12,492 nt of DNA from an uncultured Solobacterium sp. (GCA_905235315.1 CAJOLG010000029.1:1-12492), one strand, 5' to 3'. Shown: positions 1 through 8,064, counted from the stretch's first letter. The notes: generated from the sequence alone by a model not told the origin. Program-made: numbers and translations.

Positions 1-827
1 AGCCGGGCTTTCAGCTTCGGCAGGAATGAGGGAAGCAGACTGCGGTGAACCAGCAGAACCTCTTCCGCGTTACAGACGGAAGGACGGCTCGTCTTGGCAT
101 TTTCGATGATGTTCAGCGCCATCGCTTCATCCGCACGTTCATCCACATACACATGGCAGATTCCGGTACCGGTCTCAATGCAGGGAACGGTTGCCTCCTC
201 CACACAGGTGCGGATCAGTCCTGCTCCGCCGCGCGGAATCAGAAGATCGATATAGCCGTTTCCGTGCATCAGCTCTTTTGCGCTTTCCCGGCTCTTGTCT
301 TCCACCAGCAGGATCCGGTCTTTGGAAAGGCCTGCTTCCGCAAGACCTTCCTGCATGGCCTGCACGATGGCATTTGCGCTTTCCCATGCATTGCGTCCGC
401 TTCGCAGGATGACTGCACTGCCTGCCTTGAGGGCAAGGGCTGCCGCATCGCTGGTGACATTCGGACGGCTCTCATAGATGATTGCGATGACGCCCATGGG
501 TACGCTGATCCGTCTCACATCCAGCCCGTTGGGAAGTGTTCTCTGATGCAGAACTCTGCCGAGCGGGTCGGGGAGTTCCGCGACTGCGCGGACACCGTCT
601 GCCATTGCGGCAATCCGCTTTTCATCGAGCATCAGCCGGTCCATCATGACGTCACTCAGGGAATCTTTTGAGGCGTCACAGTCCGCTTTGTTTGCGGCAA
701 GGATTGCGCCGGTATGGGAGACAAGCGCATCTGCCATTTTCCGCAGAGCGCTGTTTCGCTGCTGTTCATCGGGCACACCCGAAAGGGCTTCCTGTTTTGC
801 CCGGATCATAAGTTCCTTTGTATTCAT
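1..827 (-). CDS. proA: Gamma-glutamyl phosphate reductase (ProA), C-terminus cut by window edge
   Basis: This enzyme reduces gamma-glutamyl phosphate with NADPH to glutamate-5-semialdehyde, the second step of proline synthesis, in the cytoplasm. I translated the minus strand from the ATG at 827-825 and obtained 275 complete codons of an aldehyde-dehydrogenase-fold protein. Family signatures are PMGVIAIIYESRPNVT (about residues 110-125), LIPRGGAGLIR (196-206), PCIETGTGICHVYVD (215-229), and the active-site segment SRPSVCNAEE with catalytic Cys252 (codon at 74-72). The family is usually about 415 residues, so about 140 C-terminal residues lie beyond the left edge. The start overlaps the proB stop as ATGA, which implies translational coupling and a proBA operon. 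No frameshift or stop occurs inside the visible part. The identification is secure; only the missing end is unseen. Confidence 0.96.
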   Translation of the reverse strand, partial: MNTKELMIRAKQEALSGVPDEQQRNSALRKMADALVSHTGAILAANKADCDASKDSLSDVMMDRLMLDEKRIAAMADGVRAVAELPDPLGRVLHQRTLPNGLDVRRISVPMGVIAIIYESRPNVTSDAAALALKAGSAVILRSGRNAWESANAIVQAMQEGLAEAGLSKDRILLVEDKSRESAKELMHGNGYIDLLIPRGGAGLIRTCVEEATVPCIETGTGICHVYVDERADEAMALNIIENAKTSRPSVCNAEEVLLVHRSLLPSFLPKLKAR

Positions 828-1597
828 TTTCGTTTACCGACAAACCGGGTTCCCACCGATTTTCCTTCCAGAACATCATACATCAGCTGCGGCTTTGCGC
901 CGTTGAGAATAACCGTGTCAATTCCGTGGTTTACCGCAAGTTCTGCCGCATTGATCTTGGTGATCATTCCGCCGGTTCCCTGATGACCGTGTGATTCGCC
1001 GGCCAGCCGGCGGATCGAATCGTCAATCGCTTCGACAAGCGGGATGATGCGGGCATCCGGATTGCGGTGCGGATCATCGGTAAGCAGACCGTCAATGTCA
1101 CTCAGTACGATCAGCAGATCCGCTTTTCCGTATACTGCGACAAGCGCGCCCAGCGTATCGTTGTCTCCAACGGAGATCTCTGCGGTGGCGATCGTGTCAT
1201 TTTCATTGAGCACAGGGATCGCACCGTACTCCAGCAGCCGGAACAGGGTATTTTCAAAATTTGTCCGCCGGTCTTCCCGTTCGAGATCATCTCCGGTCAG
1301 AAGGATCTGGGCAATCGTGTGGTTGTATTCACTGAACAGCCGGTCATAGACATACATCAGTTCGCACTGCCCGACTGCCGCGGCTGCCTGTTTGCCCGGC
1401 ATATCCTCCGGCTTTCCGGAGAGTCCGAGTTTTCCGACTCCCATTCCGATTGCGCCGGAGGAGACAAGGATGATCTCGTGTCCGGCATTTCTCAGATCAC
1501 TCAGCACCTTTACCAGATTTTCCACATGGCGGATGTTCATTCCGCCGCCCGGGTGGGCCAGGGTGCTGGTGCCCACTTTAACAACGATTCGTGACAT
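824..1597 (-). CDS. proB: Glutamate 5-kinase (ProB), short form without PUA domain
   Basis: This kinase phosphorylates the gamma-carboxyl of glutamate with ATP, the first and normally proline-inhibited step of proline synthesis. The reading frame could extend to an ATG at 1669, but I chose the ATG at 1597. It gives the family N-terminus MSRIVVKVGTST and has an AAGAAGG ribosome site 8 bases upstream (1606-1612). The product is 257 residues, a complete amino-acid-kinase domain: Lys7 in VVKVGTST, SSGA at 46-49, NENDT at 131-135, GDND at 144-147, and TGGM at 208-211 followed by Lys214. The C-terminal PUA domain found in about 367-residue forms such as E. coli ProB is absent. Because the stop overlaps the proA start, this is the natural end and not a truncation. 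The other visible oddity is a His-rich turn (ESHGHQ) just before TGGM. Confidence 0.96.
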   Translation of the reverse strand: MSRIVVKVGTSTLAHPGGGMNIRHVENLVKVLSDLRNAGHEIILVSSGAIGMGVGKLGLSGKPEDMPGKQAAAAVGQCELMYVYDRLFSEYNHTIAQILLTGDDLEREDRRTNFENTLFRLLEYGAIPVLNENDTIATAEISVGDNDTLGALVAVYGKADLLIVLSDIDGLLTDDPHRNPDARIIPLVEAIDDSIRRLAGESHGHQGTGGMITKINAAELAVNHGIDTVILNGAKPQLMYDVLEGKSVGTRFVGKRK

Positions 1598-1605
1598 AGC
1601 GATTA

Positions 1606-1630
1606 CCTTCTTTTCTAACACCTTATCATA
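1606..1630 (-). promoter_or_regulatory. Probable proBA promoter -10 and ribosome site
   Basis: On the minus strand a TATGAT hexamer lies at 1630-1625, and an AAGAAGG ribosome site at 1612-1606 precedes the proB ATG by 8 bases. Transcription would start near 1618, leaving a leader of about 20 bases. I see no convincing -35 at 16-18 bases spacing, so the promoter call is tentative. The ribosome site is clear. No proline T-box or other long leader fits in this space. Confidence 0.45.
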
Positions 1631-1660
1631 AAGAACCGATTCAGAAAAACAGGGAGAAAC

Positions 1661-1691
1661 CTGACACATAAAACGGGGAAGGTGGTATACT
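1661..1691 (+). promoter_or_regulatory. Extended -10 promoter of the ABC transporter operon
   Basis: TATACT at 1686-1691 is preceded directly by TGG (1683-1685), giving an extended -10 element. CTGACA at 1661-1666 matches five of six consensus -35 bases but sits at a long 19-base spacing, which an extended -10 can tolerate. The predicted start is near 1698, about 23-26 bases before the start codon. It lies back to back with the proBA promoter on the other strand. Confidence 0.65.
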
Positions 1692-1692
1692 G

Positions 1693-1714
1693 AGTTAGTT
1701 TATAGAAACTAACT
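1693..1714. promoter_or_regulatory. Operator-like inverted repeat at the ABC operon start site
   Basis: A perfect 9-bp inverted repeat, AGTTAGTTT at 1693-1701 and AAACTAACT at 1706-1714, is separated by ATAG. It begins two bases after the -10 hexamer and spans the predicted transcription start. That is the usual place for a TetR-, MarR- or PadR-type repressor site. An RNA hairpin is less likely, because the start near 1698 would leave out part of the left arm and no T-run follows. No regulator gene is present in the window, so the cognate protein is unknown. Confidence 0.6.
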
Positions 1715-1720
1715 GAGGTT

Positions 1721-2425
1721 ATGATGATACTGCAGCTTTTGGGAATACGAAAAAGTTACGGAGAAAACGAAAACAGGGTCGAGGTCCTGAAAGGAATTGA
1801 CCTGACGGTAAATGAAGGGGAGATCTGTGTGCTGCTCGGACCTTCGGGATCCGGGAAATCGACCCTCCTCAACATTATCGGGGGAATTGACCGCGCTGAC
1901 AGCGGGGAAATCATTGTGCGCGGGGAGCGGATGAATTCCATGAACGAAAGAGCTCTGACCAGATACCGCAGGAATCATCTGGGCTATATTTTTCAGATGT
2001 ACAATCTGATACCCAACCTGACCGTACGGGAAAACATCGAAGTGGGCGGCTACCTCTCCGATCATCCGCTGGATGCGGATGAACTGATCCGCACACTCGG
2101 TCTGTATGAACATCAGGATAAGCTGCCGAATCAGCTTTCCGGCGGTCAGCAGCAGCGAACTTCAATCGGCCGTGCAATTATAAAAAATCCGGACATTCTT
2201 CTTTGTGATGAACCGACCGGAGCGCTGGACTCCGCAACTTCAAAAGAGATCCTGAAACTGATCGAAACCGTCAACCGCAGATACGGGAATACCGTCATTA
2301 TGGTCACGCATAATGAAACGATCAAATACATGGCTGACATGGTTGTTCATCTGCGTGACGGCATGATCCGCAGGGTGTACCGCAATGAAAGCAGGAAGAG
2401 CGCGGAGGACCTGGACTGGGAATGA
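1721..2425 (+). CDS. ABC transporter ATP-binding protein, MacB/LolD/FtsE-like
   Basis: This is the cytoplasmic ATPase that powers the adjacent FtsX-type permease. All nucleotide-binding motifs are intact in the 234 residues: Walker A GPSGSGKST at 40-48, Q-loop Gln92, signature LSGGQ at 139-143, Walker B ILLCDEP ending at 165 with catalytic Glu164, D-loop near 170, and H-loop His197. The segment GAL following DEPT is characteristic of the MacB/LolD group. A GAGG ribosome site at 1715-1718 is only 2 bases from the ATG at 1721 but 5 from an in-frame ATG at 1724, so the true start may be the second Met. The stop overlaps the next gene as ATGA, indicating coupled translation. The class assignment is firm; the substrate cannot be read from the ATPase. 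Confidence 0.93.
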   Translation: MMILQLLGIRKSYGENENRVEVLKGIDLTVNEGEICVLLGPSGSGKSTLLNIIGGIDRADSGEIIVRGERMNSMNERALTRYRRNHLGYIFQMYNLIPNLTVRENIEVGGYLSDHPLDADELIRTLGLYEHQDKLPNQLSGGQQQRTSIGRAIIKNPDILLCDEPTGALDSATSKEILKLIETVNRRYGNTVIMVTHNETIKYMADMVVHLRDGMIRRVYRNESRKSAEDLDWE

Positions 2426-4758
2426 GCGGAAGAAAACAGAATCCGCTGAACCACAGGTTTCTGCGCGATCTCAAAACAGAATCCGGAAAGTATGCGGTGA
2501 TATTTTTACTGCTGGTTCTGAGTATCTCTTTTGTCTCGGGATTTCTGGTCGCGGATCATTCCATGATCGTTGCCTATGACAGGAGTTTTGAGACGTATCA
2601 TATTGAGCACGGACATTTCCGTGTGCGCAGCTCCCTCAACCGGGCACAGGAAAAAGCAGTCCGGAAAAACGGTGTTTCGCTTTACGAAAACTTCTATGTC
2701 GAAGAGCCGCTTGATAACGGAAGCACCCTGCGGCTGTATAAAAACCGCACCGAGGTGAATCTGGTCTGCCTGATGGAGGGGAGATTTCCGGAAGCTGCGG
2801 ATGAAACGGCAGTCGACCGGATGTATGCCAGCAACAATAAACTGTCTGTCGGCGACCGGATCCGCGGAAACGGACACGAATGGACGATTACCGGACTGGT
2901 CGCACTGCCGGATTACAGCGCCCTGTTTCAGGATAACAATGACTCCATGTTTGATTCGATTCAGTTCGGGGTCGGGGTTGTCAGTCCGGACGGCTTCGAG
3001 GCTGTATCACAGGATAACCTGCAGTACTGCTATGCCTGGCGGTACCCGGATGAGCCGGCGGACGAAACCGAAGAGGATCAGCGATCCGCGGAATTTCTGA
3101 AGAAATTGAGCAGTATTGTCCGCCTCGAGGATTATGTGCCGCGGTATCAGAATCAGGCGATTACCTTTACCGGAGAAGATATGGGCTCGGACAAGGTGAT
3201 GATGGAAGTGCTGCTTTATATCATCATTGTCATTATTGCGTTTGTCTTTGCGGTAACCATAAAAGACACGATCCGAAAGGAATCTGCCGTCATCGGAACA
3301 CTGCTGGCGTCTGGCTATACGAAAGGGGAGCTTCTGAGGCATTACATGACAATGCCGGTCATTGTGACCGTCATTGCGTCTGTCTTCGGCAATATACTCG
3401 GCTATACATGGATGAAGGAAGTATGCGCCGCCATGTATTACAACAGTTACAGCCTCACAACCTATGTCACGATCTGGAATGCGGAAGCGTTTATCAAAAC
3501 AACACTGATTCCGGTCGGAATCGTCCTGGGGGTGACGGGATTTATTCTGTACCGCCAGCTGGCATTTTCTCCGCTGAAGTTTCTGCGCCGGGATCTCTCC
3601 CGCCGGAAAAACCGCAGAGCGTTTCCGCTTCTGCACCGGATCCCGATTCTCAGCCGGTTCCGGACACGGATCATCCTGCAGAATTTCGGCAGTTATGCGG
3701 TATTGTTCTGCGGCATTCTGTTTGCCAATCTTCTGCTGATGTTCGGCATGCAGCTGCCGAAACTGCTGGATATTTTTGAAAATCTGATTGTCAGTGAACA
3801 GCTGGCGGAGTATCAGTACATTCTTAAGATGCCGCTCAGTATGACCGATGACTCCGGGACAAAACTGGCCCGGATGATGGATTATATGGAGTTCCTTTCC
3901 GAAGTGGAAACAGAAAACCCGGATGCGGAAAAGTTCAGTGTGTCCACACTGGAAACACCGGAGATCCCGGGCATTCACAAGGATAATGTCATGCTTTACG
4001 GAATCGATGCGGACAGCAGATATGTCCCGCTGCCGGTTGCGGACGGAAGGGTGTTTATTTCCCGGGCTTACTCGGATAAATACGGGATTCATACCGGCGA
4101 TGATATTACGCTGAATGAAACCTACAGCGACAACACATATACATTTCATGTGGACGGCATCGCCGATTACATGGCCAGTGTCTGTATCTTTATGGAGCGG
4201 GGAAAACTGAACCGCACGTTTGATCTTCCGGAAGATACCTTTGCCGGCTATTTTACCAATTCTGAGATTACAGACATCAAACCGGAATATATCGGGACAA
4301 TCGTGGACAGCGATTCCCTGACCAAAGCATCACGCCAGCTTCAGGTATCGATGGGTGAAATGATGTATCTGGTGGATATCTTCGCGGTGCTCGTATTTAT
4401 CATTCTTATCTATCTGCTCTCAAAGATGATCATTGAAAAAAACGCACAGTCGATTTCAATTACGAAGATCCTGGGCTTTACGGACGGCGAGATCAGCCGG
4501 CTGTATATCTTTTCCACAACGCTGGTCGTTATTTTCTCCATGGCGGTCACGATCATTCTGCTGGAGAAGAGCATGGTTCCGTTGTTTGAAGCGATGATGC
4601 GGGAAATGGTGCCCGGCTGGATTCCGATTATACTCGACCGGGCTGTAAATATTCAGATGTTCGGGATCGGGCTTGCGGCCTATGCGGTGGTCGCCGTGCT
4701 CGAGATGCGGCGCATCCGCAGAACCCCGATGGAGGAGGCGCTTAAAAATGTGGAATAA
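2422..4758 (+). CDS. FtsX-like ABC transporter permease with duplicated core
   Basis: This 778-residue protein is the membrane component of the operon's ABC complex. I see eight hydrophobic segments, near residues 24-44, 258-280, 311-330, 363-380, 424-445, 648-672, 694-716 and 744-761. They form two copies of one plan: one helix, an ectodomain of about 200 residues, then three helices. Each half has the FtsX-type signature after its second helix (IGTLLASGYTKGEL and ITKILGFTDGEI), which in this family sits in the cytoplasmic coupling region. An Arg/Lys-rich cytoplasmic linker (about 380-420) joins the halves. Permeases of this type often act by moving their ectodomains (mechanotransmission) and not by forming a channel. 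The first four bases overlap the ATPase gene, and the lipoprotein gene starts inside its 3' end. The substrate is unknown. Confidence 0.9.
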   Translation: MSGRKQNPLNHRFLRDLKTESGKYAVIFLLLVLSISFVSGFLVADHSMIVAYDRSFETYHIEHGHFRVRSSLNRAQEKAVRKNGVSLYENFYVEEPLDNGSTLRLYKNRTEVNLVCLMEGRFPEAADETAVDRMYASNNKLSVGDRIRGNGHEWTITGLVALPDYSALFQDNNDSMFDSIQFGVGVVSPDGFEAVSQDNLQYCYAWRYPDEPADETEEDQRSAEFLKKLSSIVRLEDYVPRYQNQAITFTGEDMGSDKVMMEVLLYIIIVIIAFVFAVTIKDTIRKESAVIGTLLASGYTKGELLRHYMTMPVIVTVIASVFGNILGYTWMKEVCAAMYYNSYSLTTYVTIWNAEAFIKTTLIPVGIVLGVTGFILYRQLAFSPLKFLRRDLSRRKNRRAFPLLHRIPILSRFRTRIILQNFGSYAVLFCGILFANLLLMFGMQLPKLLDIFENLIVSEQLAEYQYILKMPLSMTDDSGTKLARMMDYMEFLSEVETENPDAEKFSVSTLETPEIPGIHKDNVMLYGIDADSRYVPLPVADGRVFISRAYSDKYGIHTGDDITLNETYSDNTYTFHVDGIADYMASVCIFMERGKLNRTFDLPEDTFAGYFTNSEITDIKPEYIGTIVDSDSLTKASRQLQVSMGEMMYLVDIFAVLVFIILIYLLSKMIIEKNAQSISITKILGFTDGEISRLYIFSTTLVVIFSMAVTIILLEKSMVPLFEAMMREMVPGWIPIILDRAVNIQMFGIGLAAYAVVAVLEMRRIRRTPMEEALKNVE
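4731..4738 (+). promoter_or_regulatory. Ribosome site that fixes the lipoprotein start
   Basis: GGAGGAGG at 4731-4738, inside the permease 3' end, lies 9 bases before the ATG at 4748. It decides in favour of this ATG over the upstream in-frame ATG at 4673, which has no such site and would add Arg-rich residues ahead of the signal peptide. Confidence 0.85.
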
Positions 4759-6766
4759 ACGAAAGCTCTGCCCCGCACTGCTGGCTCTGGTATTGTGCTG
4801 TGCTGCATGCGGGTCATCGGAGGAAACCTATCTTCCGATAAAGCCGGAAGAAGTGACAGATTCTTCCCCGGAAGCAGAACCGGTACTGCCGGATCACTAC
4901 AACGCAGGAAACGCCGGCACAAAAGAAGAGACCGTGAATATTTCTGCCGGACCGGACGGTACGGTGCACAGCGTCGAAGTGGATACCGTTCTGCGGGATC
5001 TTCCGGAGGAAGAATATCTCAATGACGTCAGTGTTCTTTCGGATATCCGCAATAAAGAAGGGGCGGAAGAGTATTTCCTCCTGGAAGGAAACAGCCTTGT
5101 CTGGGAAAACAGCGGCGAGGATATCCGTTACAGCGGAACATCCGATGCGTCTGTTCCGGTTTCGGTTTCAATCTCCGCCTGGCTCGACGGAGAGCCGGTC
5201 AGACCGGAAGAGCTTGCCGGAAAGAGCGGGCATGTAAAACTGCGGTTCCGCTATTTTGTGGATGCGAACGTCACAACGGAAGCGGACGGGATTACATACA
5301 CGGTATCCGTTCCGTTTACGGCGGTAACCATGGTACCGCTCTCCGATCACTTCACCAATGTCACAGCGGAAAACGGTGAGATCATCCGTTTTCAGGACAG
5401 TGAGGCAGTCATCTGTTACGCACTGCCCGGGGCGGCAGAATCCCTGCGGCTTTCCTCGAACGAACTCACAAAAGATGCGGAGCTTCCGGAATACGCTGAA
5501 ATCGAAGCCGATGTCAGATCCTTTGAGCTTGATTTCACGGCGACGGTATTTACGCCCGGATTATTCTCCGCGATTGAAGATGATGTTTTTGAAGACGCTG
5601 AAGAAATGACGGACGGGGCAGCGGAACTGAAAGATGCATCTTCAAAACTGAGTGACGGAACAAATGAACTGTATAACGGCATGGCGGAGTTCAAAACCTA
5701 TCTGAATGAATACAATGCGGGAATTGCCAAAGCAGGAGAGGGAATCGCTGCCCTGTCAGAAGGACTAAGCACGCTTGATGACTATTCCTGTGATATGAAA
5801 AACGGAGCCTGTTCGCTGGCAGACGGCATGAAGCAGTTCAGCGACGGGCTGAATGCGATAGATCTCAGTGCGCTGATGCCGGACGCCGCTGACGAAGAGC
5901 AGCAGGAGATGATGCGTCAGGTACAGGCGGCGCAGGAAGACATTGGAAAACAGGCTGCTGCGATGAATGCCGCGCTGAAGGTAATGGCTTCGGTTTACGC
6001 AGAGATGAGCGCGTTTCAGACAAGTGCCTCGGAAACCGCAGAACAGCTTTCGGCGGCGCTTGCGGTCATGCAGGAAGACTATGTGCCGCTTACGGACGAA
6101 CAGCAGACGCTGATCAAAGAGGCGGTTAAAAACAGCGGAGACTCGGAGACGATCCTTTCCGCACTTTCGTATTACGTAAGCCTTCCGGACAGGCTTTCTT
6201 CGATCACCATACCGGAGGTGCCGGAATTCAGCGGGGATCTTAACGCGACGCTTACCTCATTCAATGAGGCGCTTACTGCCTTTTCTCAGGATCTCGCGGT
6301 GCTTTCGGCATATCTGGAAGGGATCAGCGGACAGATGGCGTCAATGCAGGAACTGCCTGCCATGGTGAAGCAGATGCAGGATGCCGCGAAGAAACTGGCG
6401 GACGGAAGTGCGCAGTTATGTTCCGGTGTAAAAGCTTATACCGAAGGTGTCGGAGAGATCGCCGACGGCGCCGCAAAACTCGCTGAAGCAGCCGGTGCGA
6501 TTCCCGAAGCAGGAAACGCGCTGAATGAAGGCTATGGGCAGATCGTTGACGGCACACGGACGCTCGCCGACGGAATGAAGGAATTTGATGAGAAGGGAAT
6601 TTCCGAACTTGCAAAGTACGCAGGCAGCAGCACAAAGGATCTGATCCGCCGCGCAAAAGCACTCCGCACAGCGGATGGAGATTACACCAATTATGCAGGT
6701 ATTACAGACGGCACAAAAGGCTCTGTGCGTTTTCTGATCGAAACCGATGCGATAACGAATGAATGA
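4748..6766 (+). CDS. Lipoprotein with xxxLxxG heptad repeats, ABC partner
   Basis: The 672-residue product starts with a lipoprotein signal peptide: Lys/Arg-rich start, hydrophobic stretch about 7-20, and probable lipidated Cys21 in CCAACGSS. The Cys at the -3 position is atypical for a lipobox. Residues 30-270 look like a beta-rich extracytoplasmic domain. From about 285 to 375 and again 545-625 there are degenerate heptad repeats of the form DGxxxLxxG (for example ELKDASSKLSDGTNEL), joined by a long helical, Gln/Ala-rich region. These repeats are typical of YhgE/Pip-like surface proteins of Bacillota, but those carry membrane helices and this one has none after the signal. It overlaps the permease gene by 11 bases, so it is probably the exported partner of that ABC complex. 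The family features are seen; the role is inferred. Confidence 0.85.
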   Translation: MWNKRKLCPALLALVLCCAACGSSEETYLPIKPEEVTDSSPEAEPVLPDHYNAGNAGTKEETVNISAGPDGTVHSVEVDTVLRDLPEEEYLNDVSVLSDIRNKEGAEEYFLLEGNSLVWENSGEDIRYSGTSDASVPVSVSISAWLDGEPVRPEELAGKSGHVKLRFRYFVDANVTTEADGITYTVSVPFTAVTMVPLSDHFTNVTAENGEIIRFQDSEAVICYALPGAAESLRLSSNELTKDAELPEYAEIEADVRSFELDFTATVFTPGLFSAIEDDVFEDAEEMTDGAAELKDASSKLSDGTNELYNGMAEFKTYLNEYNAGIAKAGEGIAALSEGLSTLDDYSCDMKNGACSLADGMKQFSDGLNAIDLSALMPDAADEEQQEMMRQVQAAQEDIGKQAAAMNAALKVMASVYAEMSAFQTSASETAEQLSAALAVMQEDYVPLTDEQQTLIKEAVKNSGDSETILSALSYYVSLPDRLSSITIPEVPEFSGDLNATLTSFNEALTAFSQDLAVLSAYLEGISGQMASMQELPAMVKQMQDAAKKLADGSAQLCSGVKAYTEGVGEIADGAAKLAEAAGAIPEAGNALNEGYGQIVDGTRTLADGMKEFDEKGISELAKYAGSSTKDLIRRAKALRTADGDYTNYAGITDGTKGSVRFLIETDAITNE

Positions 6767-6790
6767 GGACGTTTCTCTTCAAAAACATAA

Positions 6791-6806
6791 AGAATCGGCG
6801 GATTCT
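6791..6806 (+). terminator. Weak hairpin after the ABC operon
   Basis: AGAATC (6791-6796) and GATTCT (6801-6806) form a perfect 6-bp stem with a GGCG loop 24 bases after the lipoprotein stop. No T-run follows, so it is at best a weak terminator. Some read-through into pgk is possible. Confidence 0.3.
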
Positions 6807-6825
6807 GCGTTTACTGTCAATCCGC
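6798..6825. repeat. Inverted repeat overlapping the pgk promoter -35 region
   Basis: GCGGATT (6798-6804) and AATCCGC (6819-6825) form a perfect 7-bp inverted repeat with 14 bases between the arms. It covers the weak -35 region of the pgk promoter and ends 6 bases before the extended -10. It shares bases with the 6791-6806 hairpin, so as RNA the two structures exclude each other. It could be a regulator site, but no known operator is recognised. Confidence 0.4.
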
Positions 6826-6839
6826 TCCGATGATATAAT
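6811..6839 (+). promoter_or_regulatory. Extended -10 promoter of the pgk-tpiA(-eno) cluster
   Basis: A consensus TATAAT at 6834-6839 is preceded by TGA (6831-6833), an extended -10 element. TTACTG at 6811-6816, with a 17-base spacer, is a poor -35. The start is predicted near 6846, giving a leader of about 28 bases that contains an A-run and the strong AAAGGAGGAG ribosome site (6853-6862) of pgk. Confidence 0.7.
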
Positions 6840-6873
6840 TAGAAAGCAAAAAAAAGGAGGAGATTCATAATAT

Positions 6874-8055
6874 ATGTCTAAGGTTACTGTTAGGGATCTG
6901 GACGTTAAGGGCAAGCACGTAATTGTACGTGTTGATTTTAACGTTCCCCACAAGGGAGATGTCATTACGGATGACAACCGTATTCAGGCAGCGCTTCCCA
7001 CCATCAATTACCTGACGGAGCACGGCGCAAAAGTTCTGCTTTTGAGCCATCTTGGAAAGGTCAAGACGGATGAGGACAAGGCGAAGAACGATATGAGCAT
7101 CGTTGCGAAACGCCTTGCGGAAGTACAGGATGCGCCGGTTACATTTGTGAACGCAACCCGCGGCGAAGAACTTGAGAACGCGGTCAAGGCGCAGGAAGAA
7201 GGCAGCATCGTTCTGATGCAGAACACCCGTTATGAAAAGGGTGAGTCCAAGAATGATCCGGAGCTCGGCGCATACTGGGCAAGCCTCGGCGATGCCTTTG
7301 TCGAAGATGCATTCGGTTCGGTTCACAGAGCGCACGCTTCCACCGTCGGCATTCCGTCCAACCTGAAAGAAGTAGCGGTCGGCTTCCTCGTAGAGAAGGA
7401 ACTCAACGTTCTCGGCAAGGCCCTGAATGATCCGCAGCGTCCGTTCGTTGCGATTCTCGGAGGCGCGAAGGTTTCCGACAAGATCGGTGTTATCGACAAC
7501 CTGCTGAAGATTGCGGACAAGGTTCTCATCGGCGGCGGTATGTCCTATACATTCGCAGCAGCCAACGGCGGCAAGATCGGAACATCCCTGCTGGAAGCAG
7601 ACAAAGAAGATCTCGCAAAAGAGTTCATGGAAAAGGGCAAAGGCAAACTGTTCCTGCCGGTTGATACCGTAGAGGCAAACGACTTCTCGAATCCGACAGA
7701 GATCAAGACTGTCAAGGCCGGCGAAATCGATGACGGCTTCATGGGTCTCGATATCGGTCCTGAAACCATCGCAGATTTCCAGAAGCAGCTCGAAGGCGCA
7801 AAGACCGTATTCTGGAACGGCCCGATGGGTGTCTTTGAAGATCCTCGTTTCGCAGTCGGAACCGAAGAGATCTGCAAGACGCTGGCCGGACTGGACGGCG
7901 CAACAACAATCATCGGCGGCGGTGACAGCGCAAGTGCAGCGAAGAACCTTGGTTTCGCAGAGAAGTTCAGCCACATTTCCACCGGCGGCGGTGCTTCCCT
8001 GGAATACATGGAAGGAAAGGAGCTCCCGGGTGTAGCGATCATCCCGGAGAAGTAA
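6874..8055 (+). CDS. pgk: Phosphoglycerate kinase
   Basis: This enzyme transfers phosphate from 1,3-bisphosphoglycerate to ADP, the first ATP-forming step of glycolysis, in the cytoplasm. The 393 residues are full family length. Visible signatures are the substrate-binding RVDFNVP at 19-25, SHLGK near 58-62, the DAFGSVHRAHAST segment that holds basic substrate contacts, GGAKVSDK in the hinge region, and the nucleotide-site motifs FWNGPMGVFE and GGGDSASA near the C-terminus. The segment before DAFG reads VED where VND is commoner, a mild variation. The start follows a strong GGAGGAG ribosome site. Codon use is strongly biased (mostly AAG for Lys, few rare codons) compared with the ABC genes upstream, as expected for a highly expressed gene. 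tpiA follows after nine bases. Confidence 0.98.
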   Translation: MSKVTVRDLDVKGKHVIVRVDFNVPHKGDVITDDNRIQAALPTINYLTEHGAKVLLLSHLGKVKTDEDKAKNDMSIVAKRLAEVQDAPVTFVNATRGEELENAVKAQEEGSIVLMQNTRYEKGESKNDPELGAYWASLGDAFVEDAFGSVHRAHASTVGIPSNLKEVAVGFLVEKELNVLGKALNDPQRPFVAILGGAKVSDKIGVIDNLLKIADKVLIGGGMSYTFAAANGGKIGTSLLEADKEDLAKEFMEKGKGKLFLPVDTVEANDFSNPTEIKTVKAGEIDDGFMGLDIGPETIADFQKQLEGAKTVFWNGPMGVFEDPRFAVGTEEICKTLAGLDGATTIIGGGDSASAAKNLGFAEKFSHISTGGGASLEYMEGKELPGVAIIPEK

Positions 8056-8064
8056 GAAACAATT

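Noticed and set aside
45..671. A 208-codon plus-strand ORF at the left edge
   Set aside because: It lies opposite proA, whose family motifs are continuous through the region on the minus strand.
1598..1669. N-terminal extension of proB from the ATG at 1669
   Set aside because: It would add 24 residues absent from the family and cover the probable promoter; the ATG at 1597 has the proper ribosome site.
3007..4149. A 380-codon minus-strand ORF opposite the permease
   Set aside because: The composition is unlike a real protein (His/Arg/Gln-rich without motifs), and the permease frame on the plus strand is clearly the coding one.
4673..4747. Upstream start of the lipoprotein at 4673
   Set aside because: It adds 25 Arg-rich residues ahead of a clear signal peptide and lies deep in the permease gene.
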